Source: Adineta steineri (Eukaryota; Rotifera; Eurotatoria; Adinetida; Adinetidae). Taken from it: a stretch of 64,000 bases of DNA. The first letter of the stretch is position 1. Every line of letters starts with the position of its first letter. The notes under the pieces are model-generated. The model saw only the letters and a list, made by a program, of their open reading frames with translations. It was not told the DNA's origin and did not search any database. The stretch is from the NCBI GenBank assembly GCA_905250115.1, contig CAJNOI010000006.1, forward strand, positions 174,803-238,802, read 5' to 3'. The position numbers and the translations under genes were made by a program. This document shows positions 1 through 12,938 of this stretch, in pieces.

Positions 1-891
1 ATCTGTTACTATATAAACATTTCCTTTATCTGTACCAATAAAAAATAGTGTTGGATCACTAGTCTGTTGTCGACTTGTTTTCATAGCCAATAAATCTAAT
101 GCAGTTTGATCACCTTCAACTGCTGCTCGAGCTAATTCACGATAATCTCTTTAAAATAAAAAAATTAATTGTATGTGTAATTTGTCTTTTTTTTTTTATA
201 AATCTACGTACTGATCAGATCGACCTGCAGGTGATGATTTACTTAATACATAAGTGACAGCTTCACCAGGAACACTAACTTGTAAAATAACGCTCTGTTG
301 AGATATTTGAGTCAAAGAATCAGCTTTCCATATGATTATTAGACCTTCCTAGAATAATATAATATTTGATTATGAAAATTCAAATAGAGAAAAGAATATT
401 ATTTCTAAATTACTTGATCAGCTGATAAAAATTGTGTTCCATCAGTATTAAATACTAACGATGAGATACAAGCCTTATGCACAATAACACTTTCTAATCG
501 ACGATTTGATCCATTCCATATCATTAATTCACCATCTAACACACACACACAAATTAAAATTCTTTAACAGAAAAACTTTTGTTTCATACCTGAAAAACCA
601 ATAGCTAATGTTTTTTTAACTGGATGCCAAGCAATACAATACGCATTACTCGTATGTTGTACACGAGCTGCTTCATCATGTTCACCCTTATTTTGTAAAT
701 AAAGTAAATTATATTAATGAATAAATAGAAACTAAACTTACATCTTCACCATAGAAGAATATATTTGTTCCAACATTAATCGAAGCTACAGCAAGAATAT
801 TCAATGATGGATGCCATTCCATCAATTGAAAATGAGGTTGTTCGGAAAAATTTCCAGTTTCAAGTCTATGCTCAAAATATTGAGTTGCCAT
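1..891 (-). CDS. IFT140: Intraflagellar transport protein 140 (N-terminal part, runs off window)
   Basis: IFT140 is a WD40/TPR subunit of the IFT-A complex that carries cargo back along cilia. Five exons read on the minus strand: 742-891, 590-686, 414-535, 212-348 and 1-148, joined by introns of 50-65 bp with GT..AG ends. The protein starts MATQYFEHRLETGN and shows successive WD-type strands (MEWHPSLNILAVAS, IAWHPVKKTLAIGF, LMIWNG, LIIIWK). It ends in the window with an LARAAVEGDQTALDLL segment that closely parallels the human IFT140 N-terminus in order and spacing. Only about 218 residues are visible; the rest lies to the left of position 1. It fires away from the FKBP gene across a 312-bp shared upstream region. 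The family call rests on remembered human IFT140 and is fairly secure. Confidence 0.85.
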
Positions 892-1203
892 TTCACTGTT
901 TAATATTCTTTTAAAATAAGAACCAAACTGATATGACTAAACAAGAATGATACCATAGATGGATTCACTTCTTTGACAACGACGTAATATTGTTTTTATT
1001 TCAATTTTTTAAATTAGAAAAAAATTATATTTTTAAATTTCATATATAAAAAACAGATTTTTTAAAAAATCAAAAGAAAATATCAAAAATAAAATGTATT
1101 AAATTTCCTATACTAACGACATCTAATGGAATATTCTAGGAGTCTACATATAAAAAATTTCCTTTCATTTTTCTTTTGAAATAGTTTACCAACACATAAT
1201 ATA
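892..1203. promoter_or_regulatory. Shared upstream region of divergent IFT140 and FKBP genes
   Basis: A 312-bp AT-rich spacer lies between the two divergent start codons, so both promoters must sit here or overlap the first exons. No clear TATA box or initiator stands out, and it holds no open frame of note. A bidirectional promoter is an inference from geometry only. Confidence 0.4.
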
Positions 1204-2789
1204 ATGGCATCTGACAGTGAAATCAAAGGCGAAGATATCTCACCATCAAAAGATGGAGGTTTGTTTATTTGATTATCGAGTCAAATAAAATTCGTTTTTT
1301 TTCGAAGGTATTATCAAAGAAATAATTAAAGAAGGTCATGGTGATGAAAAACCATTACCAAATGATAAAGTATTTGTACACTATGTTGGTACTTTATTGG
1401 ATGGAACTAAATTTGATAGTAGTCGAGATAGAAATCAAAAATTTGAATTTGAAATTGGTAAAGGTGCTGTTATTAAAGCATGGGATATTGGTGTAGCAAC
1501 AATGAAACGTGGAGAAATATGTCGTTTAACATGCAAACCTGAATATGCATATGGTGAAAGTGGTTCAGGAGATAAAATAGGACCGAATGCAACATTAATT
1601 TTTGAAGTTGAACTTTTTGATTTTATTGGTAAAAATTTGAAAGAAGAAAAAACAAATTTTATTTTTATATAATTTAGGTGATGATATTAGTGAAAAAAAA
1701 GATCAAAGTGTTGTACGACGAATTTTTAAACGAGGAGAAGGATGGGCTAAACCAAGTGATGGTAGTAAAGTAGATATTACTCTCAAAGGCATCTATGATA
1801 ATAAAGTATTCGATGAACGAACAGTAAAATTTATTATTGGTGAAGGTTTCTTACAAAATATTCCAGAAGGGTTTGTATGTTATTTATTTTATTAAATAAT
1901 ATAATCTATATTTTAGCCTTGAACATGCTGTAACACGAATGACAAAAGGTGAACATAGTCAATTGAAATTAAAATCAAAAGCTACATTTGGTCTTGAAAA
2001 ATTTAATATTCCAAAAAATGCACATGTAGAATATATGGTTACATTAAATGATTTTGAAAAAGTTTGTTTTGACAATCGAAATAAGAAAGAAAAAAGTTAA
2101 TTTGTTTTTATACTTATAGGGAGTAGATAAATATTCAATGAGTGAAACAGATAAACTTGAAGAATCAGAAAAATTAAAAAAACGTGCTGGTGAATTATTT
2201 AAAGTAATTATAATAATTATTATTTCTCTAAAGGAAATATTTCATTTATTAGGATGGTCATTACTATATTGCTTGTAAAAAATATAAAACTATTACTGAG
2301 TATCTTAAATCAACCAATTATGAAAATGAAAAAGATAAAGCTAAAGCTCATGAATTAAAATTAACTACAAATTCAAATATGGCATTATGTCATTTAAAAT
2401 TAAATGAACATGCTGAATGTATTCGTGCATGTGATGCAGCACTTGAATTAGATTCTAAAAATGAAAAATGTCTTTTTCGTCGTGGACAAAGTCAAATAGC
2501 TATGCAACGATATGATGAAGCTATAAAAGATTTTCAACAAGTTCTCAAATTAAATCCATCAAATAGTGCAGCAAATCAACATATTCAAACATGTCGTGAA
2601 CATTTAAAAGCTTATCAACAACAAGAAAAACAATTGTATACTAAAATATTTGCTAAAATGGCTCAAACCAGTGAAAAAGTAATTTATTTATTTTTATTTT
2701 TTAATATTATGTTTATTTTCTTGTAGTCAAATGATGAAACAAAAACGAATAAAGAAAATACGAATGAAACAACAACAACTTCGTCTTGA
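1204..2789 (+). CDS. FKBP4/5-like: FKBP51/52-type peptidyl-prolyl isomerase (two FKBP domains plus TPR)
   Basis: This is an immunophilin co-chaperone of Hsp90. Seven exons (1204-1258, 1308-1628, 1678-1870, 1917-2061, 2120-2203, 2253-2678, 2727-2789) encode 428 residues, close to the 459 of human FKBP4. FKBP domain 1 (about residues 20-118) keeps the ligand-pocket residues in [18 protein letters not shown], the following [14 protein letters not shown] and the terminal FEVELFDF. Domain 2 (about 130-235) is degenerate, lacking the full aromatic pocket, as is usual in the second domain of this family. Three TPR repeats follow (about 255-390), including [20 protein letters not shown] and [19 protein letters not shown], with the clamp-type K/R residues expected for binding the Hsp90 MEEVD tail. 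It ends 186 bp from the convergent TMEM144-like gene. Both FKBP4 and FKBP5 are possible counterparts. Confidence 0.93.
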
Positions 2790-2975
2790 TTGATTCAACA
2801 ATCTAGTTTAATCCAGATTTTAAAACAAATTAAAAACTAGTGATTTCTATCAGTAAACTATCATGATATTTAGCGTTATATATTTTTTTCTTTTTATTGT
2901 CTAATACTGAAAAAAAATAAATACAAAAAAAAGTGATATTTTATATGTCATAGGCAAAAATTTATACATATTTAA

Positions 2976-4231
2976 TTAAGCTGAAAGACCACTGAAAAGA
3001 GCAGCAAGACAACGTACAAGCATACCACAACCAAGTAATATATAATTTCTTTTTCCTTGAATTTCTTTAAACCAAAATAATGACCATAGACTTGATACAA
3101 TACCTGGTAAAACACTTACAATTGGATAAGCTACAGCACTTTTTAATGCACTAATAGCAACAATAAATCCAATATTTGCTACAGCCCACATGAATCCACT
3201 AATCATAGCTGGTAGAGCAACAGCTGGATTAATTCCTGGACTATTACGTTTCAATCCACAATAAAGCATAAAATAGACTGCGGATGACATCAGAAGACCA
3301 GCATATTGTGAATTAATATAATAAAGACCATTATTCGGTGGTAATTCTTCGTTATATTTAAATTTTTCTGGATGATCACGAATATACTGATCAGGAATAA
3401 ACATGAGACCATAAAATATTCCCGCTAAAGCAGCTAAAAAATAACCTAATAGTTTTTGTAATGCAGGACTCATTCGATTCAAAAATGGAAAATCTGTATC
3501 AAGTATTTTTTCAGTTTCCATAATTACATTTTCTGTTTTAACTATTTCAATTGATGATACTTGTTCAGGATTTGTAACATCAACATGAGCTATAACACGT
3601 GGTGCATTTGTTGATTTAATAAAAAGAAAAAATATAGCACTAATAGCAGCTAATATAACCGATGCATAATTTAAAATTAATTTTGTTGTTGTACGTGGTA
3701 CTTGAGGATTAACATCAAATAGACCAAAACGACCACTAGCCCAACCCATTATTAAACTTGTTGTTCCCCAAATAAGTATACCAACAGACATACCAATTGT
3801 TTTTATACAAAATACTGTTACAAGATTTCCTGTTGTCCATAAAACACCTAAGAATATATGAATATAATTAGATATAGAGATAGATTTGAAAATATTGTTT
3901 TTTTAATACCTCCAATAAGTACAAGTGGATACCAACGTTGATTATTTAGAATCAGATCAAGAATGAGACCAACAAGATAAACAGCAACACAGAAAACAAA
4001 TTGAAAAAAAACTCCATCACCTGCAGAAAATTGTTTTACAGGTACAAGATTTGAACCAAAAAATATCGATGCTACTAAACATCCAATAAAACCAGCCCAA
4101 ATAGGTACTGAACTACTAACACTCGCAGCAACTATTGTTGCATTTACAGACGAATTTGTAGAAAGTAAACTTATTGTTGATGATAAAATACTTGTAATAA
4201 TTGGAGAAAACTCAGTTGTTACATCAGTCAT
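2976..4231 (-). CDS. TMEM144: TMEM144-like multi-pass membrane transporter
   Basis: A predicted carbohydrate/drug-metabolite-type transporter of the TMEM144 family; substrate unknown. Two exons (3910-4231 and 2976-3847) give 397 residues, slightly longer than the roughly 345 of human TMEM144 because of a Ser/Thr-rich N-terminal extension of about 40 residues. About ten hydrophobic segments are visible. Family-defining stretches are FFGSNLVPVKQFSAGDG, KTIGMSVGILIWGTTSL, MGWASGRFGLF, and near the C-terminus LPAMISGFMWAVANIGF and WFKEIQGKRNYILLG, all matching remembered human TMEM144 in order. The intron splits the codon of a conserved glycine (LIGG|VLW). The start ATG at 4231 is the first in frame. 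It is tail-to-tail with the FKBP gene. Confidence 0.9.
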
Positions 4232-5543
4232 CTTAAATACAAGAAATGATATATGTATCTATTTTCATCTTACTATATACCTTCAATTGAAATCTTTACT
4301 ATAATTTTGTTCTAGAAATCCGAGGGGATATATTTTGTTTAAGGTCAGCTTAAGAACACCAAAAAAAAGGATGAGTATGTGCATATTTTAATTTATACTA
4401 TTTAGTATAACAATGATATTTATATTTTTACATGTTTTTTAACTAACAGACGACAATAAGAATCGATAAATATGCATAAGCACGTTTGTGTCACTAAAGG
4501 CAATCAAGTACTAGATACTTGGTATTTTATAATGTCTAAGGTGATATGATATTAAAAAAATCATCTCTACGTTCTTTTCGTATTTTTTTTCATTCAAATA
4601 CCTTTGTTAATCTCATATCGTTTTTGTCTTTCATATTATTTAATGATACTTTATAAATAATGTAATTATATCAATTATAAAATAAGTTTTCCTTGAGAGA
4701 TCGGTCCAGAATATGTATTATAAGTAGCCTCATGAATTTGATAAGCCACCCGCTACGCTCCAAGTGTCTTGTCTTGTTCATCATTTTGATATATATATGT
4801 ATACATCTTATTGAGCGTATCAACCTTCAAATATCATCAGACAAACGACGGCATGCTCAGCATGTCTGCTTGTTACTTCTATGTTCGTTCATGTGTTTTG
4901 TTTTCTTTCAAGAAATAAACGTGTGAACAATGCTGTTCTATTGCAGAACATATCTCAATATATATATATATATATGTACGCATGCGTACACCACACGACT
5001 GAGATGTGGACATGTTTGTCTAGTGGGAATAGATGTTGTTGATGTTGATGATGATGATCCTATCAGTGAACAATTAACTATCATCATTATTATTGATGAT
5101 TGACTTCAATTTCTCATTTGTCCAAAGTATACAATCAAATAAATAATAAAGATGAACAATGTCTTTGAACTTGTCTGATATTCTTTTACTTTCCTTTATA
5201 GAATAAAAGAGATTTAGTTTATCATCGATCATCACCTTCATCAACTAATTTTACTTGTTTCGAGATAATTGTCAGTTGAATTGAACACTTGACGAAGACA
5301 TTAGAGCCCAAGAGAAAAGAAATATTCTTTCTTTAACTCTTTCTTTTTCTTTCTTTCAGGTAGCCGATAGATAAGCAAAACTTATAACATCTGTTGATTT
5401 TTTTTCTCGCTTTTTTTTCTTTAAATACACACACACACACGCATACAGACAAATACACACACAAACACACAGAGACAATCCACCACTGTTCCACTGACAT
5501 ACAACGACGCAACAAAGCAAAAGAAAAAAAAATGTATCGATAT
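4232..5543. other. Intergenic region with simple repeats
   Basis: Non-coding DNA lies between the TMEM144-like start and the ALX stop. It contains a TA tract (about 4957-4974) running into a perfect 16-bp palindrome (4975-4990), GAT/ATG-rich microsatellite (5038-5058) and a CA tract (about 5427-5472). Small open frames here (for example 4693-4926) lack family resemblance and look like chance. The 3' UTR of ALX should lie at its right end. Confidence 0.6.
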
Positions 5544-7384
5544 TTACATGCCACCAAGTGCTACACTATGTTCACGAGCTTTAAGACGTAATGCAGCAAT
5601 TGATGTGCTTCGATGATCAGGATTAAGATTATATCCAGTATATGGACATGGATTGAAATTATTTGTTTGATGAGATGTTTGTTGTGGTGGAGGTGGTGGA
5701 AATGCATAAGGCATACCCATAAAATTTGGTATTGCACTTGACATCATCATGGACGGAGACGATGAAAGATTTTGACATGATGAGCTTGTTTGTTGTTGAG
5801 ATTGTTGTTGCTGTTGATGATGATGATCTCGCATAGGAATATGACCTAATGATGAAGTTGATGATGAACACCAACCATTACTGGTCGCTAACTGAAAGAA
5901 TAATTTATTAAAAAAAAATATTTCTTAAGAAATAAATACCGATGGATATTGACTACTTGCAGCTGAAATTAATGACATATCATAGGGATTTGATGTTGGT
6001 ACAGTTAGTGAACGTATTTGAGGTGCATTTGTATATCTTTCACGTTTACGCCATTTAGCACGTCGATTTTGAAACCATACCTATAAAAATAATAGTAAAT
6101 CCTTCCATTCCTACATGTATTTTTATCATATCTCTTCTTCTTCTTCTTCTTCTTCTCTACTTCATTAAACTAAAACAATGATATACAATTTAATTTTATA
6201 TAAAACAACATAACTATAAATGACATTCGTCTGTTGTCAGTATTTCTTTGAAGTAGCAAAAAAATGTATTATGTGTAGAATTCTTGTAATCTATCTATTG
6301 TTTTCTGATTGGTTCTTTATCATTATCTATCAGCAGACTCATTATCCGATCTATACGAACACATATTGTTATTTTAGATTTGATATAATAATTCTTTTAT
6401 TCTACTAAATAAACTTATCTTCATCTCTCTCTCTTCATTTCTAATAGACCTTTGACATTCGTATTCAGTTATTTTTGTTCTAAGATACTGACTGCAAATG
6501 GAAAGAGAATAAAAGCGAAAGAGATTTCTTTTGTTTTTTTCTTTTTTTGATTGGCCATGATGCGCGAAGAGAGAAGAAAGAAAAATCTGAATCAATACCA
6601 GATGTGTTTGTTAAAGCTATATATATTTTTTTTTATTAGTTCGATATACCTGTACACGTGCTTCTGTCAGATCACATCGAAGAGCAAGTTGTTCACGAAC
6701 ATAAACATCTGGATAATGAGTTTTTTGAAAAACACGTTCCATTTCTTCAAGTTGAAATGATGTAAATGTTGTACGATTTCGTCGTTTTTTTCGTTTTGTA
6801 TCATTTCCATTTGAATCATTTGTTGTATCACCTTCATCTGATGATGAACCACTATTGGCACTATTATGTTGCATACATAACTTTTTACTTGAATCCATAC
6901 ATGGCGATTCTAAAGACAACAATAGTTGCTTTGTTATTACTTTTTTTTATTTCAATTCTTCAACTAGTCTTATCTTTGAAAGCTCTCGAAATTCGTACGT
7001 AATTTTTTTCCCGAAGGAATGAACGGAAATGAAATCAGTAGCAATAATCACGTTCGATCTGTCTGCTTATCTCTTATTCTTTTGCAATAGGCGTGGAGGC
7101 ATGCACATACGCTTGATATACCTGCTGAGCAATAACAACTCAATCATATTGAAAGAAGCCATATCAACCAGCAAAAAAAGAAATGAAGAAATCAATCTTC
7201 TCTGATATGTATGTATACATGGTAAAACGTTCGCAATGTGATATATAGTTAATGATATAATTCATTTTCAATGAAAGATAATCAATTTAACTTTTTTCTT
7301 TCTTTGTTTTTGATAAATAAAAACAAGATGAAGAAGGAATAGAAAAAAAAACAAGTCTTTACCTGAATGAGGATGATGCATCAT
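5544..7384 (-). CDS. ALX-like: Aristaless-like paired-class homeobox transcription factor (ALX)
   Basis: A DNA-binding developmental regulator of the paired-like class. Four exons (7363-7384, 6650-6909, 5940-6080, 5544-5891) encode 256 residues. The homeodomain (about residues 50-109) contains [33 protein letters not shown] and [16 protein letters not shown], with Gln at position 50, which excludes bicoid/goosecoid types. An intron falls between homeodomain residues 46 and 47 (ARVQ|VWFQ), the classic paired-class position. The protein ends with an OAR/aristaless tail, [17 protein letters not shown] (last 21 residues). No paired domain is present. The first exon encodes only MMHHPHS plus one base and was chosen because an in-frame stop lies just upstream and the splice frame fits. 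A His/Gln-rich tract and a Pro run precede the OAR motif. ALX1/3/4 is the best fit; ARX and PRRX are less likely. Confidence 0.92.
6081..6649 (-). other. ALX intron inside the homeodomain codons
   Basis: A 569-bp intron, ten times longer than most introns in this window, splits the homeodomain at the conserved paired-class site. It contains a CTT tract (about 6130-6155) and no credible coding frame. Confidence 0.7.
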
Positions 7385-10300
7385 AGTGAATTGATGGCTG
7401 TGAATTGGGACTAATTGTTAATTGAAGGCAAGGTGCTAATTCAATATATTTGAACCCTTTTTTCCTCTAACCGAATTTTCGACCGACAATGTAATCTGTG
7501 TGCACACGGCTCTAATTTTATTAATCAGTTATCTGCAGAACCGAATGTAAGCCACTGCCGTAGTTGAGAGAGAAAAAGAGAGAGGAAAAGAGAGGCAATA
7601 CCATTCGAATAAAGAAGTAGAATGTACTGTGTCGTTGTCGGCAAAGAAGAAGATTAATGGTACTACTCTAATTCTTGCCTTTTCTTCTTCTTCTTCTTCG
7701 CTCTCTCTCTTTCTCGCTCGTCGATTTTCTTTTCCCTTCGGCTGGTTGCCAGATAGATACATGGTCGAAGTGCGTAAATTTGCCGATTGGTCCATATGTA
7801 TAAGAAAGATACTCTATCCATATATGTTCTCTTCGTTTGATCCAGTATGTGAACAAGAAAATTTTTTCTCATCTTTATTTTTTTTTATGTATGTGAGAAA
7901 ATGAAGTGAGTATAAATAACAGATGACAAAAAAATAAAATACAAAATTTTTATCTTATACGACGCATCTTTATAATATATAACTTAAAAGAAAAAGATAC
8001 AACCAAATAATTTTTCTCTATTTTTTTTTGCTTCCACCAGATTTTGCACGAGCAAAGGGCAATTAGAATGATTGTCGTTGATAACTTGTGCGCACGCACG
8101 TATGTCAACGGCTCGTTTATTATACAAAGAAATGAAGCCTTCCATCCTATCTCGTCCTTCCTTAAAGGCAGGCATCTAGATGATTTGTCTTCATCGATCA
8201 ACACAAATATCCATACATGCTAAAAACTAGTCAGTTGAAATCTCCACCTATTTTTCTTCTATTGATTGGATAATGATGGCAAAATAGTTTATTATCTTTA
8301 CTTTATTTTCGAATGAATCAAAATTCAAGAAAAAAGATAAACTGCTATGTTTTTGAACAATTCCCAAATGGATACAACAAAAAAAAGAAAAAGAAGAAGA
8401 AGAATCTTTCTACTTTGACGCGGCACAGATCAGTTAGTTAGAAGAAATAACAAACTCTTCCTTTTTTGTTTCTCAAAACAACAAGCAAATAAAAAGTTGA
8501 TGCTGCATAAAATTAAGAAATGCCAAGATGATATCTCTTATCTATATCGTTCGTCATTTACATAGTTTGTTCAATGATGAACTTATTCCTGTTGTTGTTG
8601 ATGTTGTTGTTTTTGTTGTTCTTGTCTGTTCAATATAAATGAATACAAATCTGCTAGATGAGCTGTTTCAATTAGATAGTATTGAGAAGAAGAGAAGAAA
8701 TTTTCAATGATTATTTCAAAAACTCTTCGAAATATATATAGAAAAATCGTGAGCTTTCAGCTTTCCTTTTTTTCCACTAATAAAACAAACAAATGAGATA
8801 ATTAGTTCTAGCAAGACAGTATCATTTACATATAACAGATGAAGCGAAAGAGAGAAAGAGAGACAGAGAGAAAGAAAAGGTTTTTGAAAGAAATAACATA
8901 CATGTATACAAATGGAAGATTATTAAATTATTAGTAGAAAAGAAAAAGAAAGTTTTTTGTATATACAAAGTTGTTAGGAAAATAAACTTGTCCGATGGAA
9001 AAGAGCATGTCTATGTCGATTAGCACTTTAGCAAAGTTCACATCTTGTCTATCAGAAAAGATTACTTTTACTTACTTCTCCTACACATATGGAAAGATTA
9101 TAGAAAAATATTCATATAATGAATACTCTGAAACATTTCAAACAGTGATCAAATATTAATTACACTTTAGATATAAACTTAATTAACTTTAATAAATATA
9201 TCAATAGTTATAATAGAATGATTCAAATACAAATTATGAACAATATCAGAAACAAATTGATTCGAGAGAAAAATATATCTAATTATGTGAGCGAGATGAA
9301 TGATTAATTCACTTATAATAGATACTTTTAGAGATATTTATATACTTCATCTCGATTTATTCCTAGAAGGTTTTCTTTTTCATTGACTTTTTATTTCCAA
9401 AAACCATATAAATCAAATTTGATTAATCATGTTTCTATATCATTATCCGGACATTTTTACTTCAACACTATTATCATATACCTTAATTAATATTAATATG
9501 TTATTCTTTTAATCACAATGATAATAAAAAAAGAAAAGTGCTAAAGCATCAATTGATTGATTGTATTCTCAATGATAAACAAAGAGTATCGAAATATGTT
9601 CATATTATGACAGTTCTCAATAATCAAACAACTCAACATATGATAATATTGAATTGAACAAGATTACTGATAGAAATTTTCATGTTGAGCTATTACCAAT
9701 AATACAGCATCATGGATTTCTTTTTCTGATATTCGAAGTGTCTCTATCTTTCAAATAACACAGAGATATAATTATTAATTATAATGTCAAAATCTGTGAT
9801 AAAAATTCATCTTATTTAGTTATAAAATTTGATTATATTGTAAATATTCAATACTGTTCAAGTAATTAATTCATCGATTTCTTATATCAGATTAAAAACT
9901 TTTATCTACAGCTTATACATCATGAATAAATATTCCCTTGTATATAAACTTAATAAAATAAAATAAAATAGTTTAACTAATTATCATAATTAGTATTCTT
10001 AAAAATAATTTTTTTCAATGTTTGTTTATATAATTATTTTATATGACACAATTTTGTAGACATCCTTTGTATTTAAATGTACATTTCATCATATTTATCG
10101 CGTAATATTTACTATGTCAGTTGAATTTGACTAGACCAAAGAACACAACAATCATATGTTCAAAAATAAATATCTCAAATAGTTCTTCATTCTGTATCAT
10201 ATCTATATTTTTCATTTTTCAAAAAATTCTATTTCATGTTCGTGTATCCAGGGTATGAAAGTTCCATCATTGGTTTACATATTATAATCTTACTTTTTCT

Positions 10301-10706
10301 CTTTCTTGTATAATATATATCTATATCTATATATCTATACATATATAAACACATATGTATATATTTCATTCGAGGTACATTCTATGAATTTTGTTTTTTC
10401 TCGCCATTTCGTCTCGAATATATTCGTCTAGTAAAGCGAGGAAAGAAAAGTTTTCATCTCTTTATTCGTTCTTCTAACTAAATCTTGTCACATGACCAAA
10501 TGAGAGAAGAACTAATAGAAATAGATGTCTTTGTTTTAAGTTAATCCCTCGCGAAAAATATGTGAATTCACTGTGTATTTTAGAAAGAAACAGAGTGTGT
10601 GTGTGTGTTTGTAATCGAAATATTCTTTATCTTTGATATTATATTCATTCGTTTAATCACAATCTACAACAATTTGAATAAAATAAAATATAATAAAACA
10701 ATAAAA
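7385..10706. other. 3.3-kb non-coding spacer between divergent ALX and nanos genes
   Basis: No gene is visible. The region holds a TTC tract (7679-7700), a GTT-rich stretch (about 8586-8622), GA-rich and TC-rich low complexity, and a TATATC-type repeat (about 10311-10345). Two developmental genes diverge from it, so enhancers are plausible, but no motif can be singled out by eye. Frames at 7629-7904 and 7950-8204 overlap on both strands and have no family resemblance. Confidence 0.6.
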
Positions 10707-12938
10707 ATGGAATCAATTCTCGGTCGTGGTTATTCAATAAATGAAGAATCTGATTTAATTGATCAATATTCACCATTATCAAGTACTATTGATGAAGATA
10801 TAGAACAAGATGATGATTTGTTCTATCCAGAAGAAAATAATGTAGAACAAGAGGAAAATAGTTCATCAACTGTACCAACTAGTAATGCGACACTTTCATC
10901 GTCATCTATCGATGAAATTAGCGGAATGGGTTTGGGTAAGCGACAAAAATATATTCTTTATGTAAAATAAAAAGAGAATTTTTGTCATATCAAAGGTGCA
11001 TTTAAGCCACCACCATTTAAAATGGCTTCTGTTGAAGGAACACCGCCACCAACACCACTAATTCCACGTCGTTTACTTGATCCTATAAATAATACAACAA
11101 ATGCTTTTCAAATTATGACAATTAATACTAATTTACCCTTGACACCACCAAGAAGTGCAGATCTTAATAATACAAATTGGTCTATGGGAACGGCAGCAAA
11201 TGAAATTCGAAATAATAATTCCTTATTTTCACGTACTATTGATACTACACCTAAAACAACAACAGCTAATTTATTAGCACCAACAAGCATTGATCGATAT
11301 CTTACTAGTCAACGTCGTTTATCTGATTCAGTATTTACATCATCATCAAGTAAATCATTTTTATAAAAACCGACTATTTATTATATAAATTTTTTTACTT
11401 TATTTATTTATTTATAGCACTTGATCATCCACTTGCTATGCCATCTCTTAATACAACAACTACAAGCAGACATCAATCAACTTCAATTCAACATTCCGAT
11501 AATAACAATGGTTTGTATCATAAATAAAAGTTTCTTGTTGAATAATTAATAAATACTATTATTCTTTTCATATAGAAACAAGTAATTTATATTCATATAT
11601 GGATCATCTTGGCGATGGATTACCATCACATATTAATACATCTTGTACACCATCAACAACATCATGGTCAACATTAATTACTTCAAATGGTACAACAAAC
11701 GATGATACTATATCATTTTCATCTTTATCTCGACCACGTATTCATAGTAATTCATATGCACCTTCTACACCACAACTTAATTTTAAACCTCTTCAACAAT
11801 CTTCACCACTTCAACCACCACCTCATTTAGCGAGTTCACCATTTCCACAACGTATAAATACAACAAATTCTCTTTTTCAACCTAATTCAAATCTAACACC
11901 AACTAATGGTCCATTTAGTCATTCTTCACCGTCATTTCATCCACAATCACCTGCTACACATCAAACTCAACAATTATTACCAATACCTCAACAAGCACAA
12001 CGTCCATTATGGCAACAACAACCGCCACACCCACCACCACCACCCCTTTCATCTTCAGCACAACAACAATCTCAACAGCAACAACAACAACAACATCGTC
12101 CATTACTCCCTATAGGTATGCCACCAATGCCTCATCTTCAACCAATGCAACAGCAGCAACAACAACAACAACAACAGCAACAATTTCAAGCAAATGATGC
12201 TTGGCTTTTAGCAGAAATGACCGCAATGTTACGTCAAAATCAACAACAACAACAACAACAAATGGCAGCTTTTAATCCAACTATAACTTTAAGTTCAGCA
12301 GCACAACAAATTCTAGCAGCTAATTCAAATAATAATAATCGTCCATTACGTTCAGAAAAAATTGACATTGAAATAATTAAACATTTGATTCGAGAAGCAA
12401 GATGGAAACGTCGATGTGGCATGAAAAAAGAAGTAATATAAAATAGCATAATTAATTTCTTTTTTCTTCATCTTAATAAATATTATTTAATTTTATTATT
12501 AAAGGTTTGTGTTTTTTGTCGTAATAATGGTGAAAATGAACTTATTTATACAAGTCATTCTTTAAAAGATTCAGTTGGTAATGTAACTTGTCCAATTTTA
12601 CGTGCTTATCAATGTCCTATATGTGGTGCAACAGGTGCTCAAGGTATTTTCATTGTTAATTATTTTAAGACAAAATATATATTCTTTTAAATATATATAT
12701 TTCAATAGCTCATACAATTAAATATTGTCAAGCAGCTGGTGATGATAATAATAGACATGTTGCTACTCCGTATGAAAAAATGATTCGTACACAATGCATG
12801 CAAACATTTGGTCTTGATGATAATATAACAGCATCAATGCCTGCAATTTTTGGTCCAATTGGTAGTAATTCCCCAGCTGGTAGTCCTGCATCCCTTTGGC
12901 CTGCATTGACTGGTGGTTGGCCTGGTAATAATTTATAA
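10707..12938 (+). CDS. nanos: Nanos, translational repressor with CCHC-type zinc fingers
   Basis: Nanos partners Pumilio to repress mRNAs and protect germ-line and stem-cell fate. Six exons (10707-10935, 10996-11349, 11418-11510, 11576-12432, 12505-12643, 12709-12938) give 633 residues, much longer than vertebrate nanos proteins (about 140-300). The nanos domain spans residues 513-564: ligands C513, C516, H529, C540 and C548, C551, H559, C564, with signature CVFCRNN and GAQAHTIKYC. The N-terminal 500 residues are Ser/Asn/Pro/Gln-rich with several CAA/CAG-coded glutamine runs (about 12062-12095, 12148-12185, 12239-12262) and a TPPPTPL motif. The ATG at 10707 begins [16 protein letters not shown] and is preferred over an upstream in-frame ATG at 10599 whose product is hydrophobic and Ile-rich. 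Introns lie just before the first zinc knuckle and before AHTIKYC. Confidence 0.95.
12060..12265 (+). repeat. CAA/CAG glutamine tracts in nanos
   Basis: Three clusters of CAA/CAG codons encode glutamine runs of 6-13 residues in the nanos N-terminal region. Such tracts are prone to length change and coincide elsewhere in this window with assembly gaps. Confidence 0.8.

Noticed and set aside
10599..10706. Upstream in-frame ATG extending nanos by 36 codons
   Set aside because: The extension is Ile/Phe-rich, in AT-rich leader sequence; the ATG at 10707 begins a typical soluble N-terminus.
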